From Cristatella mucedo (Eukaryota; Bryozoa; Phylactolaemata; Cristatellidae), in NCBI GenBank assembly GCA_009760855.2, contig WPIO01000003.1, positions 6,452,501 through 6,502,500 of the forward strand: a stretch of DNA of 50,000 nt, in the 5' to 3' direction. Every line of letters begins with the position of its first letter. The first letter of the stretch is position 1. The position numbers and the translations under genes were made by a program. Shown here piece after piece: positions 32,541-43,025 of this stretch. Below the pieces are notes generated by a model. The model saw only the letters and a list, made by a program, of their open reading frames with translations. It was not told the origin of the DNA and searched no databases.

Positions 32541-32641
32541 CAAGAGGTTGCCGACGTCGATACTGTTGTCAAAGAGGAACCACCACCAGTGTTGAATATT
32601 AAAAAACGGAAGTTTGAACACACTTCCATCCGCAGTAGTCA
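32541..32641 (-). CDS. CTHRC1-like repeat 3, entry exon (phase 1-0)
   Basis: This 101-base exon ends at a strong GTGAGTCC donor. It starts after CATTCTTTTGTAAG, an AAG acceptor that is less usual than CAG/TAG. The 33 codons include FFNIQHWWW, DNSIDVGN and a final LL. They line up with FNTQYYS...DNGADPDS...LM of the 45666 exon. Unlike that exon it has no cysteine. Phase 1 in and phase 0 out fit both neighbours. A LINE B fragment ends about 400 bases downstream. The call rests on similarity to the other entry exon and on phase. Confidence 0.55.
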
Positions 32642-33336
32642 CTTACAAAAGAATGAAATAGTAACTTGATTTTATATAATTATATATTGGTGCCTGAATA
32701 GGCAAATATTGTATTTAGCGACAAGGCAAGGCTATAATGCAGTCAAGCTGTGTTATGCAAGGAAGGAATTTTACAAAGTGAAGAATTTAAGGAGATAATT
32801 ACTGCTTGGTCGTATCTGCTTTTTCGAAGCATTTCAAACTAAATGAATTTTGCATTCGAAATAGATACTCAAGAATTAATGCGATTATCAATAAGGCTCG
32901 CCAAAGTAGATGTGAGTGACAACTTTGCAGAGAATCGTGCATTTAAAATCGATGTCTAGATGGTACTTTGATTGCTACCTGTGAAAGGTTGTCAAAGAAA
33001 AGAAAGCATGGCGATCTCTAGTGATGACTTGAAATTTGAATCGCATGACGTTCACTCAGTGTGCTCTCTCGCCGTTTCTTTAATCTCTTTGATAAACGGT
33101 CTTACCCTTACGTGTTGTGCTGCTGAGTTGCTTTCAACTTATACATGCGATTCGAGAGAAAAAGTCTTGAACTGCCTTTATTTGAATTTCTTCAGTTGAT
33201 CAAAATACAGCTACCCACATCCCAAGCCATTTTTTCCTTTGAACCTCATCAGATTCTCTAAAATAAACTACTTCATCAGACATCAACCTATCAACAATTA
33301 AATCTACAGATTTTAAGTAAATTGAATTTAAAATGG
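32642..33336. other. Intronic stretch without recognised features
   Basis: AT-rich; only short chance frames. Confidence 0.4.
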
Positions 33337-33735
33337 TCCCTGTGATTCGTTCTTTATGTGGTTATGCATGCTGACACTGCGCATGCTGCTACTAACCACA
33401 CTTTTATGCTGACCCTGTGCATTTCACCCCTAACCATGTTATTCATATTGTTTATTAAGCATGGTATTGTTTATTAAGCATGCCGAGCTGGTTTGGTCTA
33501 GCGGTTAAGGTGCTCGCCCCGACTATGGTCTGACTGAGGTCGTGGGCTCGAGCCCCGAGGCATATGTGAAGCTCCTAAATAGAGATTAAGTTCTCTTGGG
33601 GCGCTATATAAATGAATTATATTTGTATTGTACCACTTGTCATTCGGTCGTGTTTCTTTTGCAGCAAATGTAAAGCACCTAGAAAGAGATTGAGTTCTCT
33701 GAGGGTGCTTTATAAAGTGTATGATTATTATTATA
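33337..33735 (+). mobile_element. LINE A 3' UTR with nested SINE-1
   Basis: GTCCCTGTGATTCGTTC through TGTTTATTAAGCATG, then a SINE-1 (33482-33630), then the rest of the LINE A 3' UTR (CATTCGGTCGTGTTTC, GAGATTGAGTTCTCTGAGGG) and a (ATT)n-like tail. No coding part is present. The sequence ATTGTTTATTAAGCATG is doubled just before the SINE. Confidence 0.88.
33482..33630 (+). mobile_element. SINE-1 nested in LINE A 3' UTR
   Basis: The best-preserved SINE-1 here: GAGCTGGTTTGGTCTAGCGG, GGTTAAGGTGCTCGCC, GTGGGCTCGAGCCCC, and the tail AGAGATTAAGTTCTCTTGGG, GCGCTATATAAATGAATTAT. Host and passenger therefore carry two similar tails within 100 bases. GTATTGT on both sides may be a target duplication. 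Confidence 0.92.
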
Positions 33736-34141
33736 AAAACTATCGGCACGGTAGCACAATGAAAGATTCAGACTGCTTAAGTAAGCAACGATGTTTCCTT
33801 AAAATACCCTTTTTAGTCGTCGATTGATCAGAAAATAGTTCAGCTCTCAGGTTTTGTTTACGACCCACATCTTCAGCTCAGAAAAGTACTAGCAATTTTA
33901 ACAAAGTTTAACTTTTTGGGTTTCCCTGAGTGCTCTTAAACTGATTAATTTCATAACTTTAGCACCATCGCTGGTAATTAAAATAGCGAAAGTTGAAAAA
34001 AGCATCTCTTGGAACGGTTGTGTTCAATTTCTTGGTAAAAGACTTGGTCAACGTGGTCGTTTTTAAGTTAATAGCTGATAGGCATCTATTCGTCACGCTA
34101 ATGCATGTTTAGCTAAGTAGCTACTCCGTTAAAAATATGCA
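33736..34141. other. Intronic stretch without recognised features
   Basis: Nothing recognised. Confidence 0.4.
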
Positions 34142-34262
34142 ATTAATTTGTATAGCGCTTTAAGAGAACTTAATCACAATCCAGGTGCTTTAAAAATGCC
34201 ACAAAGCTCGTCCCCGCGACCTCGCTTGCCTAAGGTGGTCATGCTAATTCCTGGCCAAGCCT
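34142..34262 (-). mobile_element. SINE-1 copy, diverged
   Basis: TTGTATAGCGCTTTAAGAGA, ACTTAATCACAATCCAGGTG and GAGCTCGTCCCCGCGACC-like segments correspond to SINE-1 on the minus strand. The head is eroded. Confidence 0.65.
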
Positions 34263-34631
34263 TTGGATATGTTGCTAAACTATTACGGTAACTTTCTACA
34301 AACAAAAATATTTACTCAGTTTGCTCAATTAGCTCACTTTCGTGCGTTCATATTGGCTCTTCGGGCGTCTTATTAAGACATTTGTTTACTCTGAGTGCTA
34401 CTCTCTTACTGCTTGCTGAATCAAGATGAATCTAATCGCTTAGGTACCTGTTCGAATGGTGAATATCTATGCTTGTTTAATTCCATTAAATCCTGCGATT
34501 AGGCGGCACTTTACACCCAGTAGCACTCTGTAACGTCTTTCTTATTTCGACAGGTGTAGATTACGATCAATAGCCGAGGCAGCAATTGTCGAACGGCCTT
34601 GCTCATGCCACTGCAAGGTAAGGCTAGGGTT
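34263..34631. other. Intronic stretch without recognised features
   Basis: Nothing recognised. Confidence 0.4.
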
Positions 34632-34745
34632 TTAAAGCTACATTTATATTTCGGCGGAAGAGCTGGAGTGGCTATCACTCCTATAGCTAGTGGGTTGTTA
34701 AGAATTTCCTGGAATGAATGAACCCGCGAGCAGAGCAAGAAGGGC
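34632..34745 (-). mobile_element. SINE-2 remnant
   Basis: The minus strand shows GCGGGTTCATTCATTCC (disturbed B box), ACCCACTAGC, GGAGTGATAGCC, AGCTCTTCCGCC and AAATATAAATGTAGC, in the order of SINE-2. It explains part of a 166-codon chance frame (34511-35011). Confidence 0.55.
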
Positions 34746-35384
34746 GAGCCTCTTACCCTAGGCAAAGACCTAGGGTTCATTTCAGTTGGTGGCGTCCGCG
34801 TATAGACAATATTCTCTGTGCTCCATTCATGCTTTATATTCCTGAAATAAGCTAGGCTTGATAGTTCAAACAACATAAAATATATATTCGAGGACTGCAT
34901 AATAGAAGAGTAGCTGCGAGCGTAACCGAGGCTTCCGGTCTTCAATCTTTTCATTTCTGACCGTCTATGCTGCTGCGGCCTGTTTTGAAAGGACGCGTTT
35001 ACATTAAGCAAAATACCAAACCAGTTTGTTAAAATCTACCACCAAGTAATGTCAACGTTGCATTGAGCTATTACACATTCTAAAAGCAAGCAACTATTGC
35101 CTGCTAACTGACCACCAGCACTGCTCATAAGCTGCAAATATATATGCTATGCTATAGATTTAGATAACATTATTCGTGATCCCAGACGTTCAGCCACGTT
35201 TCTCCCTCGCTGAAGGAACCTTGATGGCATCCAGTCGATTGACGGATGCAGAATTTAGTTCCACCAGCCAACCCATAAGAACTTTCATGGCTTGGCTTCT
35301 TCATGCGGCATCCACTCTCCTTCAGACGACATCTACAGATGTGAGCTGCGGCAATTCTTTTTCAGCAGTCCTGAGCTGCTTTTT
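34746..35384. other. Intronic stretch without firm features
   Basis: No supported gene or element. The part after 35200 may hold eroded LINE sequence. Confidence 0.35.
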
Positions 35385-36830
35385 CCATGCCAGCGCATCT
35401 TGTCTCGCCTGAGCAGCACCACAATGCTCTTAAGCCCTATCTCAGAGGGAAACTCCAGAGCATTGATTTAAACGGAAAGATCATGCGAGGAACCACTGAA
35501 GTATGGGTTACCTCAGGGCCGTGTGCTTGGTCCGATTCTGTTCACAGTTTATACTATCCCTTTTGCAGATGTGATTTCCAGGCACAGCCTAGGTTTTTAC
35601 TTTTATGCAGATGACACTCAGTAGAAGCTCTGCTTTGATTCCTCCCAGCTCTCTAGCACATCGAATTCTATTGAGCTCCTTGTTGCATGTATTGATGACA
35701 TCCCCACATGGATGGCAGCAATCGTTCTTGTTGGTTATTGGCAAATCAAGTATGATTCAGAACTTGGAAAACTTAAAGCTCAAAATCACCTCTGCAAGCC
35801 CATCTCCTGTTGAATCTGCATGATATCTAGGTGTTCTGTTTCAAATTAGCCTTTCATTAGACGGCCACATTAGCTCCGCAGTCAAGTCTGCCTACTATCA
35901 GATACATAACATTTCTTAAACGCGGGCTTGCTTAAGCAGGGATACTACATTTAAATTCGTCCATGCATTTGCGACATCCCGGTTTGACTTTTATAACTTG
36001 CTGCTTGCTGGACTATAGGCCAATGCAGTCATGCGCTTAGAGTTGGTGCAAAACTCTGCAGCTAAGCTTGTCTTTCGTAAGCATCTCAGTTTCCACATCA
36101 CACCACTACTTGCCGACCTGCACTGGCTCCCAATCTCCCAATCAAGCAGCCCATCGACTTCAAGGTCTTGTCACTTACTAGTCTTACTAGTGGGTCCCCT
36201 CATTATTTGGCTATAGCCTGCCGCGATGCTTTGGTCACGCGGTTAAAGTGCTCGCCCGGACCGAGGTCTGGCCGAGGTCATGGGCTCGAGCCCCATTGCA
36301 TATGTGAAGCGCCTGAATAGAGATTAAGTTCTCTGAAGGCGCTATACAAATGAATTCTATTTTTTATTTTTTACCTCTTGGATCTGCTCCACCACCAAGC
36401 TAAGCATGATAACACCTACTTTTCTGAATCGACTTGTTTACCTACACCTCGCACGAACCTCAAATCCTTTGGAGACAGTGCCTTTAGTTCGTATGCAAGC
36501 AAAGCCTGGAACTTTTTTCGGAATGGCATTACGACAACGTCTGACTTAACGATGTTTAAAAAAGCTAAAAACGTATACATATCTTCCAGCATTTAGCGGG
36601 TACATGCGATTCATCCTTTGTATGCTTCTGAGCGCTGATATTGTTCATGCTGCCACTAACTATATTTGCATGCTGACCCCTACGCACGTCACCTCTAACC
36701 AAGTTATGCTTTCTGACATTAAACATTCTACCATTAATCGTTCAATCGTGCTTCCTTTGCAGCAAATGTAAAGTACCGAGTAAGAGATTGAGTTCACTGA
36801 GGGTGCTATCCAGATGTATTATTACCAGTA
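35385..36830 (+). mobile_element. LINE A copy, RT to 3' tail, with nested SINE-1
   Basis: Readable in pieces: TTGTCTCGCCTGAGCAGCAC, CTCAGAGGGAAACTCCAGAG, a FYADDTQ-encoding block at about 35600-35625 followed directly by a stop, SVESA, then KLVFRKHLSFHITPLLADLH. A SINE-1 sits at 36223-36368. The element resumes with GATCTGCTCCACCACCAAGC, TNLKSFGDSAFSSYASKAW and the 3' UTR ending GAGATTGAGTTCACTGAGGG, TATTATTACCAG. Confidence 0.87.
36223..36368 (+). mobile_element. SINE-1 nested in LINE A coding region
   Basis: GCTTTGGTCACGCGGTTAAA (degenerate A box), GCTCGCCCGGACCGAGG, TCATGGGCTCGAGCCCC, GAATAGAGATTAAGTTCTCT and GGCGCTATACAAATGAATTC. The LINE A sequence is continuous on both sides of it. Confidence 0.9.
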
Positions 36831-36840
36831 GTACTACTAT

Positions 36841-37050
36841 ATGCTACTCACTTCCTCGACTGCCCGCGTGACTCAGCTATGCTTCTTACTTTCTCTGAAT
36901 TGCATGAGATGAAATCTGTTGGCTACCGAATGCTTTCCGGAAACCAGTCATGTTTTTGAGTGCTCTGTAAAGAACTCTCCTGCCCTACACGCACTTAGTC
37001 TTTGTGGCTGTGTGGGGTTACAGACGGATGCACGTTGCATTACAATGTAA
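36841..37050 (+). mobile_element. LINE B 3' end fragment abutting a splice donor
   Basis: Matches the LINE B terminal region (GTTGGCTACCGAATGCTTTC, AAAGAACTCTCCTGCC, GTGGGGTTACAGACGG) and ends GCATTACAATGTAAG. It is antisense to the CTHRC1-like gene. Its tail touches the donor of exon 37058-37222. Confidence 0.82.
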
Positions 37051-37057
37051 GTAATAC

Positions 37058-37222
37058 CCGCTTGTGTTGTTGTGCTCATCCGGACTTCACTGATGATCAT
37101 CCTGTAAGTACTGCTGCAGCATCCCGTCCAGGTGTCCGGTTGAGGGTAAGCATAATAGCAGGCTCCTACTCTCAGCTGCACCGTATAAGTACCGGCTTGA
37201 AGCCCGTAGCAATATCCTTCAA
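37058..37222 (-). CDS. CTHRC1-like repeat 2, C-terminal half exon (phase 1-1)
   Basis: After a TACTTTCAG acceptor the exon reads EGYCYGLQAGTYTV, then VGAC, WTGCC and MIISEV, matching repeats 1 and 3 and the C-terminus of CTHRC1. Compared with the other repeats it has additional cysteines (TGCC in place of TGW). The chosen donor is GTATTAC after 37058, giving 54 codons and phase 1. That donor directly touches the 3' tail of a LINE B copy. An alternative phase-1 donor, A|GTGAAG, would end the exon at 37091 and shorten the linker. The exon identity is firm; its 3' border is less so. Confidence 0.72.
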
Positions 37223-37344
37223 CTGAAAGTAGAAACAGTGAGAACTGCTGAAAAGGAAAACTTCTAACCTATACCCCATTAAGTTTCAACGAGAAATTGG
37301 CGGCTGCTCTGTATACTTGCACCAGTGAAGGTGCTTATACGTAC

Positions 37345-37451
37345 GTGTCCTCGTCTTGTGATTGTCCTGTGCTGCGTAGTACGCATTTCCAAACATTCCA
37401 AGGACGAATTCTGCTTTCGGATTGCATTCAACGCCATTGACCAAAATATAC
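37345..37451 (-). CDS. CTHRC1-like repeat 2, first-half exon b (phase 2-1)
   Basis: The exon starts after TTTGTTTCAG with the G that completes the split Trp codon. It reads YILVNGVECNPKAE and onward for 35 codons, ending at a GTACGT donor in phase 1. WYxxxNGxEC is the diagnostic centre of the CTHRC1 domain (WYFTFNGAEC in the vertebrate protein, WYFTVNGGEC in repeat 3). The part after Cys is more diverged than in repeat 3 and lacks the PxPIE motif. The neighbouring intron to exon 37222 is only about 120 bases. Confidence 0.75.
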
Positions 37452-38530
37452 CTGAAACAAAAAATAGTGAATTTGATGCTGCTAGAAAATCAGCTGGAAT
37501 TATGATTATTTTATTTAAAGACTAGAACATTGCTTCCATAATGTGTAAGCGTTTTCGGAATTTATACTCTGTGGAATTTCAGAGCAACTGTTGCTGGCAA
37601 TCAGTTGCTTCCAATCAGATTTATTGTAATATGGAACCTCTAAGAACTCCTGGACCCTTCTAGCGCAGCTACCCACTTTCCCCTGTCATCCTTGTTCTCT
37701 CCTCCATGTGCCCCCTCCTAGAGCAGCTACTCGCTGTCTTCTTATCATTATTCGCCCCTCTATATATTCCCCTTCTTCTCTTAGGCAAAGGCAGGCTAGC
37801 CACTTTAAGTCATGACTGAGCTGCCCTAGCTCAAACCATTACCTGCTGCTGTTGTATATAGCCAATGTCTAAGCGATCTGCGACACGAACTGCACAACGA
37901 TACAGCTAAGATCTTTTTTTTAATAGTGATAGTCCTTTGTCCCTTACGATTACAAATTATACATTGATGGACATGTAATTGATTCCCGCCTCCTGTCGTA
38001 TAGTCGTCGCGTCAGGCCCTATTCCTGCATGACTAGCTAGGGTTTTTCACGTGATATAGTACTCAATTTTGTTGTTGGTTTGAGCCTGTCAATAGTGTAA
38101 CTGCCTGGCTTGCGAGCTCTGCTAGGCTTGGCTAGATTGGCATCGCCCGCTGATCACATCCGGGATACCACACCCGTTCTGTTGTAAAAGAATTACTGCT
38201 AACTTTACCTACCATCCCTTACACTCTCACATTAGAACTGGTGCTAATTTCTCGAAAGAAGCCGTAGTATGGTCATTGCTAACCTGGAGAGCATGTATGC
38301 ATAGCCGTGCCTTTGTAATACCAGCTATTTGAACAATAAACTATTAGCTATTATTAGCCTTTGACAATAGATGATGCTCTAGACATTTTCGCAGTTACTA
38401 GAACCTACTCAGATTCGACTAACTGATGGCCATGGCCGAAGTTGCCTCAGACGATTTCCCAGAGATAGCTGTTGCCCACTCCTTTTTGGATTTCAAGCAT
38501 TCCACGGCTTCTGCTCAGCCATGTTTTGAA
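37452..38530. other. Intronic stretch without recognised features
   Basis: Includes a pyrimidine-rich patch at 37650-37790 on the plus strand. No gene or known repeat was recognised. Confidence 0.4.
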
Positions 38531-38534
38531 ATGT

Positions 38535-38830
38535 TTTATTTTTTATTTCCTCTGCCGAGCTGGTAGAAAAATGTTGGTAGGGGCAGTATTTTATCGTTTA
38601 CCGGACCAAAATTGTAGTTTCATTCTGAACGTGCTTATTTTCACTCTGCTTTTTATTAGCAACTACCTACTTCTCAATCTAGACTCTTTCAATATCTACT
38701 TTAGTAAGCATGGATTCAACGTGTTCAAACAGTTCACACTATCTGCGTTGATGTGCCTTCGTGCTCATGTTTAAACCCCTATACGCCTTAAAGACCAGAA
38801 TTTAAATTTTACTTCTCGTGCGATCATTCT
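38535..38830 (+). mobile_element. Possible endonuclease fragment of a third LINE family
   Basis: Within a plus-strand frame (38472-38774), KMLVGAVFYRLPDQNCSFI resembles the LVG-x-x-YRPP-x-Q start of AP-type LINE endonucleases, with Pro changed to Leu. LLNLDSFNI sits about where LLGDFNI is expected. It is unlike the LINE A and B sequences here. The downstream text is weak. Confidence 0.35.
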
Positions 38831-39225
38831 CAATCAACCTTTGTTGACTTTTCTTTAGGCATATTTGACTAATTGCGCACTCAGATATCCCAGAAATGCG
38901 TTCTATTTTCGACTTCAAAAATTACGTCCAAATCATTGAAATTAATTTTCATTCGTTGACATCAATTCAGTAGACAGCAAACTTGCCTTTTAAGTCATTC
39001 TAGTTTACCATCCTACCGAACTTTCCGCCTTAATGCAACGTGAAACTCAATGGTAGCCAACGAGTTTAATTATATCTGTACCTCAAAATAAAAGACGAAT
39101 TTTTCCCAGCTCAAGCGTCCTTTGGTCGACAATTAGGATACAAAAAAGTGGAGCACGAAGAGTTGCCTACTGAATGCCGCCAAAAAGTCGCAAATAGCTA
39201 TCGGCCAATTGACATTTGAAAAGTA
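38831..39225. other. Intronic stretch without recognised features
   Basis: Nothing recognised. Confidence 0.4.
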
Positions 39226-39632
39226 TCACTGTTTACCTATACTTCGTACAAACCTCAAATCCTTTGGAGACCCTGCATTTAGTTTCTATGCTCCCAAAGC
39301 CCGGAGCTCATTCCCGAATGGCGTCACGACATCCCCTGACTTGAGCACACTTAAAAGAAATTTAAAACGCACTCATTTATGACAGCATTTAGTGGGTGCC
39401 TGCGACTCTTCCTTTATGTGCTCATGCGTGCTGACACTGTTGTATGCTGCCACTAACCACACTTGCATGCTGACCTTGTGGATGTCATCCCTAAGTATGT
39501 TATTCATGTTGTTTAACAAGCTTGATATTACTCAACATTCAATCGCGTTCCCCTTTGCAGCAACTGTAAAGCGCCAAGAAAGAGATTGAGTGAACTGAGG
39601 GCACTTTATCAAATGGGTCATTATTATTATAA
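39226..39632 (+). mobile_element. LINE A 3' fragment
   Basis: Starts at the NLKSFGDPAFSFYAPKA segment, passes DLSTLKRNLKRTHL with a frameshift, and has a full 3' UTR ending AAGAAAGAGATTGAGTG...(ATT)n. It lies in the intron that splits the Trp codon of repeat 2. Confidence 0.9.
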
Positions 39633-39838
39633 TTCCAGGCCATGTCGATCCATTTTACCTAACAATGAGTCCTAACTTTATCGAAGAATAGTATCATCAT
39701 AGAATCATATAATAGCTAAATTACATTTATAATCACCTATGGAGACATAGAAGTCAAAATTATTTGCGCTGAAATTTCTAATAGGCCATATATTAGCTTA
39801 TGACTATTTGGAAAATTGTGTTTTTGCTCATCACTTAC

Positions 39839-39942
39839 CACCTGCCGCAGTAACCTGTGTCCTGTGGTAAATATACCCGTGCCGTGCCAAGCCAATTCAC
39901 TCTGAGGACAGTGTCAGATGCAATCTTTGTGTATGTTGCCAC
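39839..39942 (-). CDS. CTHRC1-like repeat 2, first-half exon a (phase 0-2)
   Basis: A TACTTTCAG acceptor and a GTAAGTG donor bound 34 codons plus the first two bases of a TGG codon. The peptide begins VATYTKIASDTVLRVNWLG and ends YCGR(W). This aligns with the ECTFTK...ALRVLFSG strand of vertebrate CTHRC1 and with VVTYNKLSDTSGLHLRTVG in repeat 3. The intron splits the conserved Trp codon that precedes Y-x-x-x-N-G. Repeat 3 has no intron there. The 2.4 kb intron after this exon carries a LINE A 3' fragment (39226-39632). Confidence 0.75.
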
Positions 39943-40044
39943 CTGAAAGTATCGATTGTAAAAAATCGCACCCAAAATCGCTGCACATGCCGCAGACAAA
40001 ACTCAGATTCTTGAATTATTGTAAATAAAAAATACTCAGATACT

Positions 40045-41535
40045 TGATAATACACTTGATAAAGCGCCCTCAGAGAACTCAATCTCTTTCTAGTAGCTTT
40101 ACATTTGCTGCAAAGGAAACACGATCGAATGGCGAGTGGTATTATGCTTGATAAACAACATGAATAACATGGTTAGGGGGACTTGCACAGGGTCAGCATG
40201 CAAGTGTGGTTAGTGACACATGCGCAGTGTCAGCACGCATAAGCACATAAAGGACGAGTCAAAGGGACCCACTAAATGCTGTCCTAAATAGGTGTGTTTT
40301 TTAAGTTTCTTTTAAATGTGATCAGGTCAGGGGATGTTCTGACGCAGGTCGGGAGGGAGTTCCAGGCTTTGGGAGCAGACGAACTAAATGCACGGCCTCC
40401 AAAGAATTTAAGGTTTATACGAGGTATTTGTAGACTGTTGGATTCCGAAAAGCGGGTGGTACGATGCTTGGCCTGATGAGGGAGTATATCGGAGAGACAG
40501 GCTGGAGCAATAGAATGAAGGTACCTAAAAGTGAGCGACAAAACCTTGAAGTCAATCCATTACTTGACTGGTAGCAAGTGCAGGTCGGCGAGAAGTGGAT
40601 TAATGTGGCAACTGCGACGCTCACGACAGACAAGCCTAGCTGCGGAGTTTTGCACCAGCTGCAATCGCCTGATCGCACATGCTGGGCAGTGAGTAGGCCA
40701 GTGAGCAGTGAGTTGCAGAAGTCGAGACGGGATGTCACGAATGCATGGACCAACTTAGATGTGGTATCTTTATCTAAACAAGCCCGATTTTTAGCAATGT
40801 TATGAAGCTTAAAATAGGCAGATTTGACTGTGGAGCTGATATGGTCGTCTAACGAGAGGTCACTTTGGAATGACACCTAGATTTTGAGCTGATTCGACAG
40901 GAGATATGCTGGCAGAGCCAATTTTGAGAGTCAGCCTTTCCAATTTGTGAATCACACTCGGTTTGCCTATAACTAGTAAGTTAGTTTTTTAGCATCGTTT
41001 AGTTTTAGAAAATTTGATGCCATCCATGTGCGGTTGTCATCAATGCATGCAGCAAGTGAGTTGAGAGAATTTGAGGTGCTCGAAGGCTGCGAGGGATCAA
41101 AGCAAAGGTACAACTGAGCGTCATCCGCATAGAAGTGAAAGCCTAGATTGTGCTTGGCAATCACATCACCAAGAGGCAGAGTATAAACCGTGAAAAGAAC
41201 CGGACCTAGCACGGAGCCCTGTGGTACACCATATTTCAGAGGTACTTCAGATGATCTTTGTCCATTCACGTCAATACTCTGGAGTCTCCCACTGAGATAG
41301 GACCTGAACCACTGCAGAGCAGTGCCAGTGATGCCCAGGCGAGATGAGAGGCGCTCTAGAAGAACTTTGTGATCGATGGTATCAAAAGCTGCCGAAAGAT
41401 CGAGCAAAACAAGCAGAGACACTCTACTCATGTCTGCATTCCTAAGTAGGTCAATGTATACCCTAAGCAATGCTGACTCTGTGGAGTGATTAGCACTAAA
41501 GCCAGAATGGAACTTACTAGCAAATTAGTTTAGGT
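40045..41535 (-). mobile_element. LINE A copy with intact catalytic box
   Basis: Minus-strand frame 40973-41470 (165 codons) runs [77 protein letters not shown]. After a frameshift near 40985 it continues through DLSLDDHISSTVKSAYF, HAFVTSRLDFCNSLL, a 15-20 base disruption near 40690, and LTFRYLHSIAPACLSD to LKNTPI. The 3' UTR ends at 40045 in the shared tail. It has the best-conserved RT core of family A here. It is 5'-truncated at about 41535. Confidence 0.93.
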
Positions 41536-42399
41536 TCAATGTGTACAGGATACAGTATCTATAAAAACAGTTGCACAGAGAGAAGCTCAAACCTACTAAC
41601 ACAAACCAAGCAATATTCATGTAAACTTTGCGATAACTATTATTCCAAAGCATGGCTTAGCTCTTTTGCTAAATTAAAATAATGTCTACGCATTTTAACT
41701 TTCGTGGATATGGGGAATTTTGAATGGTTAGTAATTACATGTAAATAAACTAGTTAGTGATGGCAAACCATTGCAACAAGCTCAAGGACGTTTAGGAAAG
41801 TAATCTGGAAAAAAGAGTGAGCTATGTCAGAAGTTCAAATTATTTCCTAATCAAATTATATAGTCACTTACATTTAAACCCATAAGTATTGACGACGAAA
41901 GCTTAATGACACCGTAGCCCACTCAAATTTAAGAGCTTCAAAAGCGTGTATTGAGCTCAGCAAAAATAGGTTGAGCCCTTACTACTGCCAAACGCTTGAT
42001 GCTTTAAAATTATTTGAGAGTTTTAGAAGATTCTACTCCCATTTATATAAAGTATAAGTAATAATACATAATTGTTGCTGCATAAAAAATATAACAAATT
42101 GCATACAATATTTATTAAAAAATGTCATTATTTCTTTATATGCGTAAGACTGGTCTGGCATTTAACACTCGCTTGAGGATCTGACCTATTTTTGAAGCAG
42201 GTACGTATTGCTTTTTTGTAGTTTTGTCTATAACTCTATGCACTGAAAAACATCACACTAGCAACACGCTGGACAATTCTTTTGATGGTGATCCTGTCAC
42301 TGCGTGGCTTTAGGAATGCTGTCGGTAACAAACTACATGAACTCAAGCACAAAGTACAAACTCCAAACTAGTAAGCCTAATGAGAACCTAAATGGAGTA
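41536..42399. other. AT-rich intronic stretch without recognised features
   Basis: Nothing recognised. Confidence 0.45.
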
Positions 42400-43025
42400 A
42401 TAATGATAATACATTTGATAAAGCGTCCTCGGTGAACTTAATCTCTTTCTATGCACTACAATATAGCTGCAGGGAAGCAAGATCGAATGGTTAGTGGTAC
42501 CAAGCTCAATACACAACACGAATAACATGGTTAGGGGTGACATGCACAGGATCAGCATGCAAGTGTGATTAGTGGCTGCATGCACAATGTCAGCAGCACT
42601 CATATGCACATAAAGGACGAATCACGGGGACCCACTAAATGCTGTCATAAATAGGTGCGTTTTTAATTTCTTTTTAAATGTGGTCAAGTCAGGAGATGCT
42701 GTGGCGCAAGTCGGGAGTGAGTTCCAGGCTTTGGGAGCATATGAACTAAAGTCACAACCTCCAAAGGATTTGAGGTTTGTAAGGGATATAGGTTAGCCAT
42801 TAAATTCCGAAAAGCGGGCGGTGCGATGCTTAGCCTAATGGGGCAGTAGATCTGATAGGTAGGCTGGAGCCAAAGAATGAAGAACCAAAAAGTGAGTAAA
42901 AAAACCTTGAAATCCGATGCGTTGCTTGACTGTGACCCAGTGCAGGTCGGCGAGAAGTGGTGTGACGTGGCAACTGAGACGCTCAGGGCAGACAATCCTA
43001 ACTGCTGAGTTTTGCACTGCTGTAT
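42400..43025 (-). mobile_element. LINE A 3' fragment
   Basis: The 3' tail is at 42400-42480, followed by the whole 3' UTR and the C-terminal coding region up to the AVRIVCPERLSCHVTPLLADL segment, with frameshifts. It is 5'-truncated at about 43025. Confidence 0.9.

Noticed and set aside
34511-35011. A 166-codon minus-strand open frame
   Set aside because: Part of it is a SINE-2 remnant, it has no motif, and no splice sites or conservation pattern support it.
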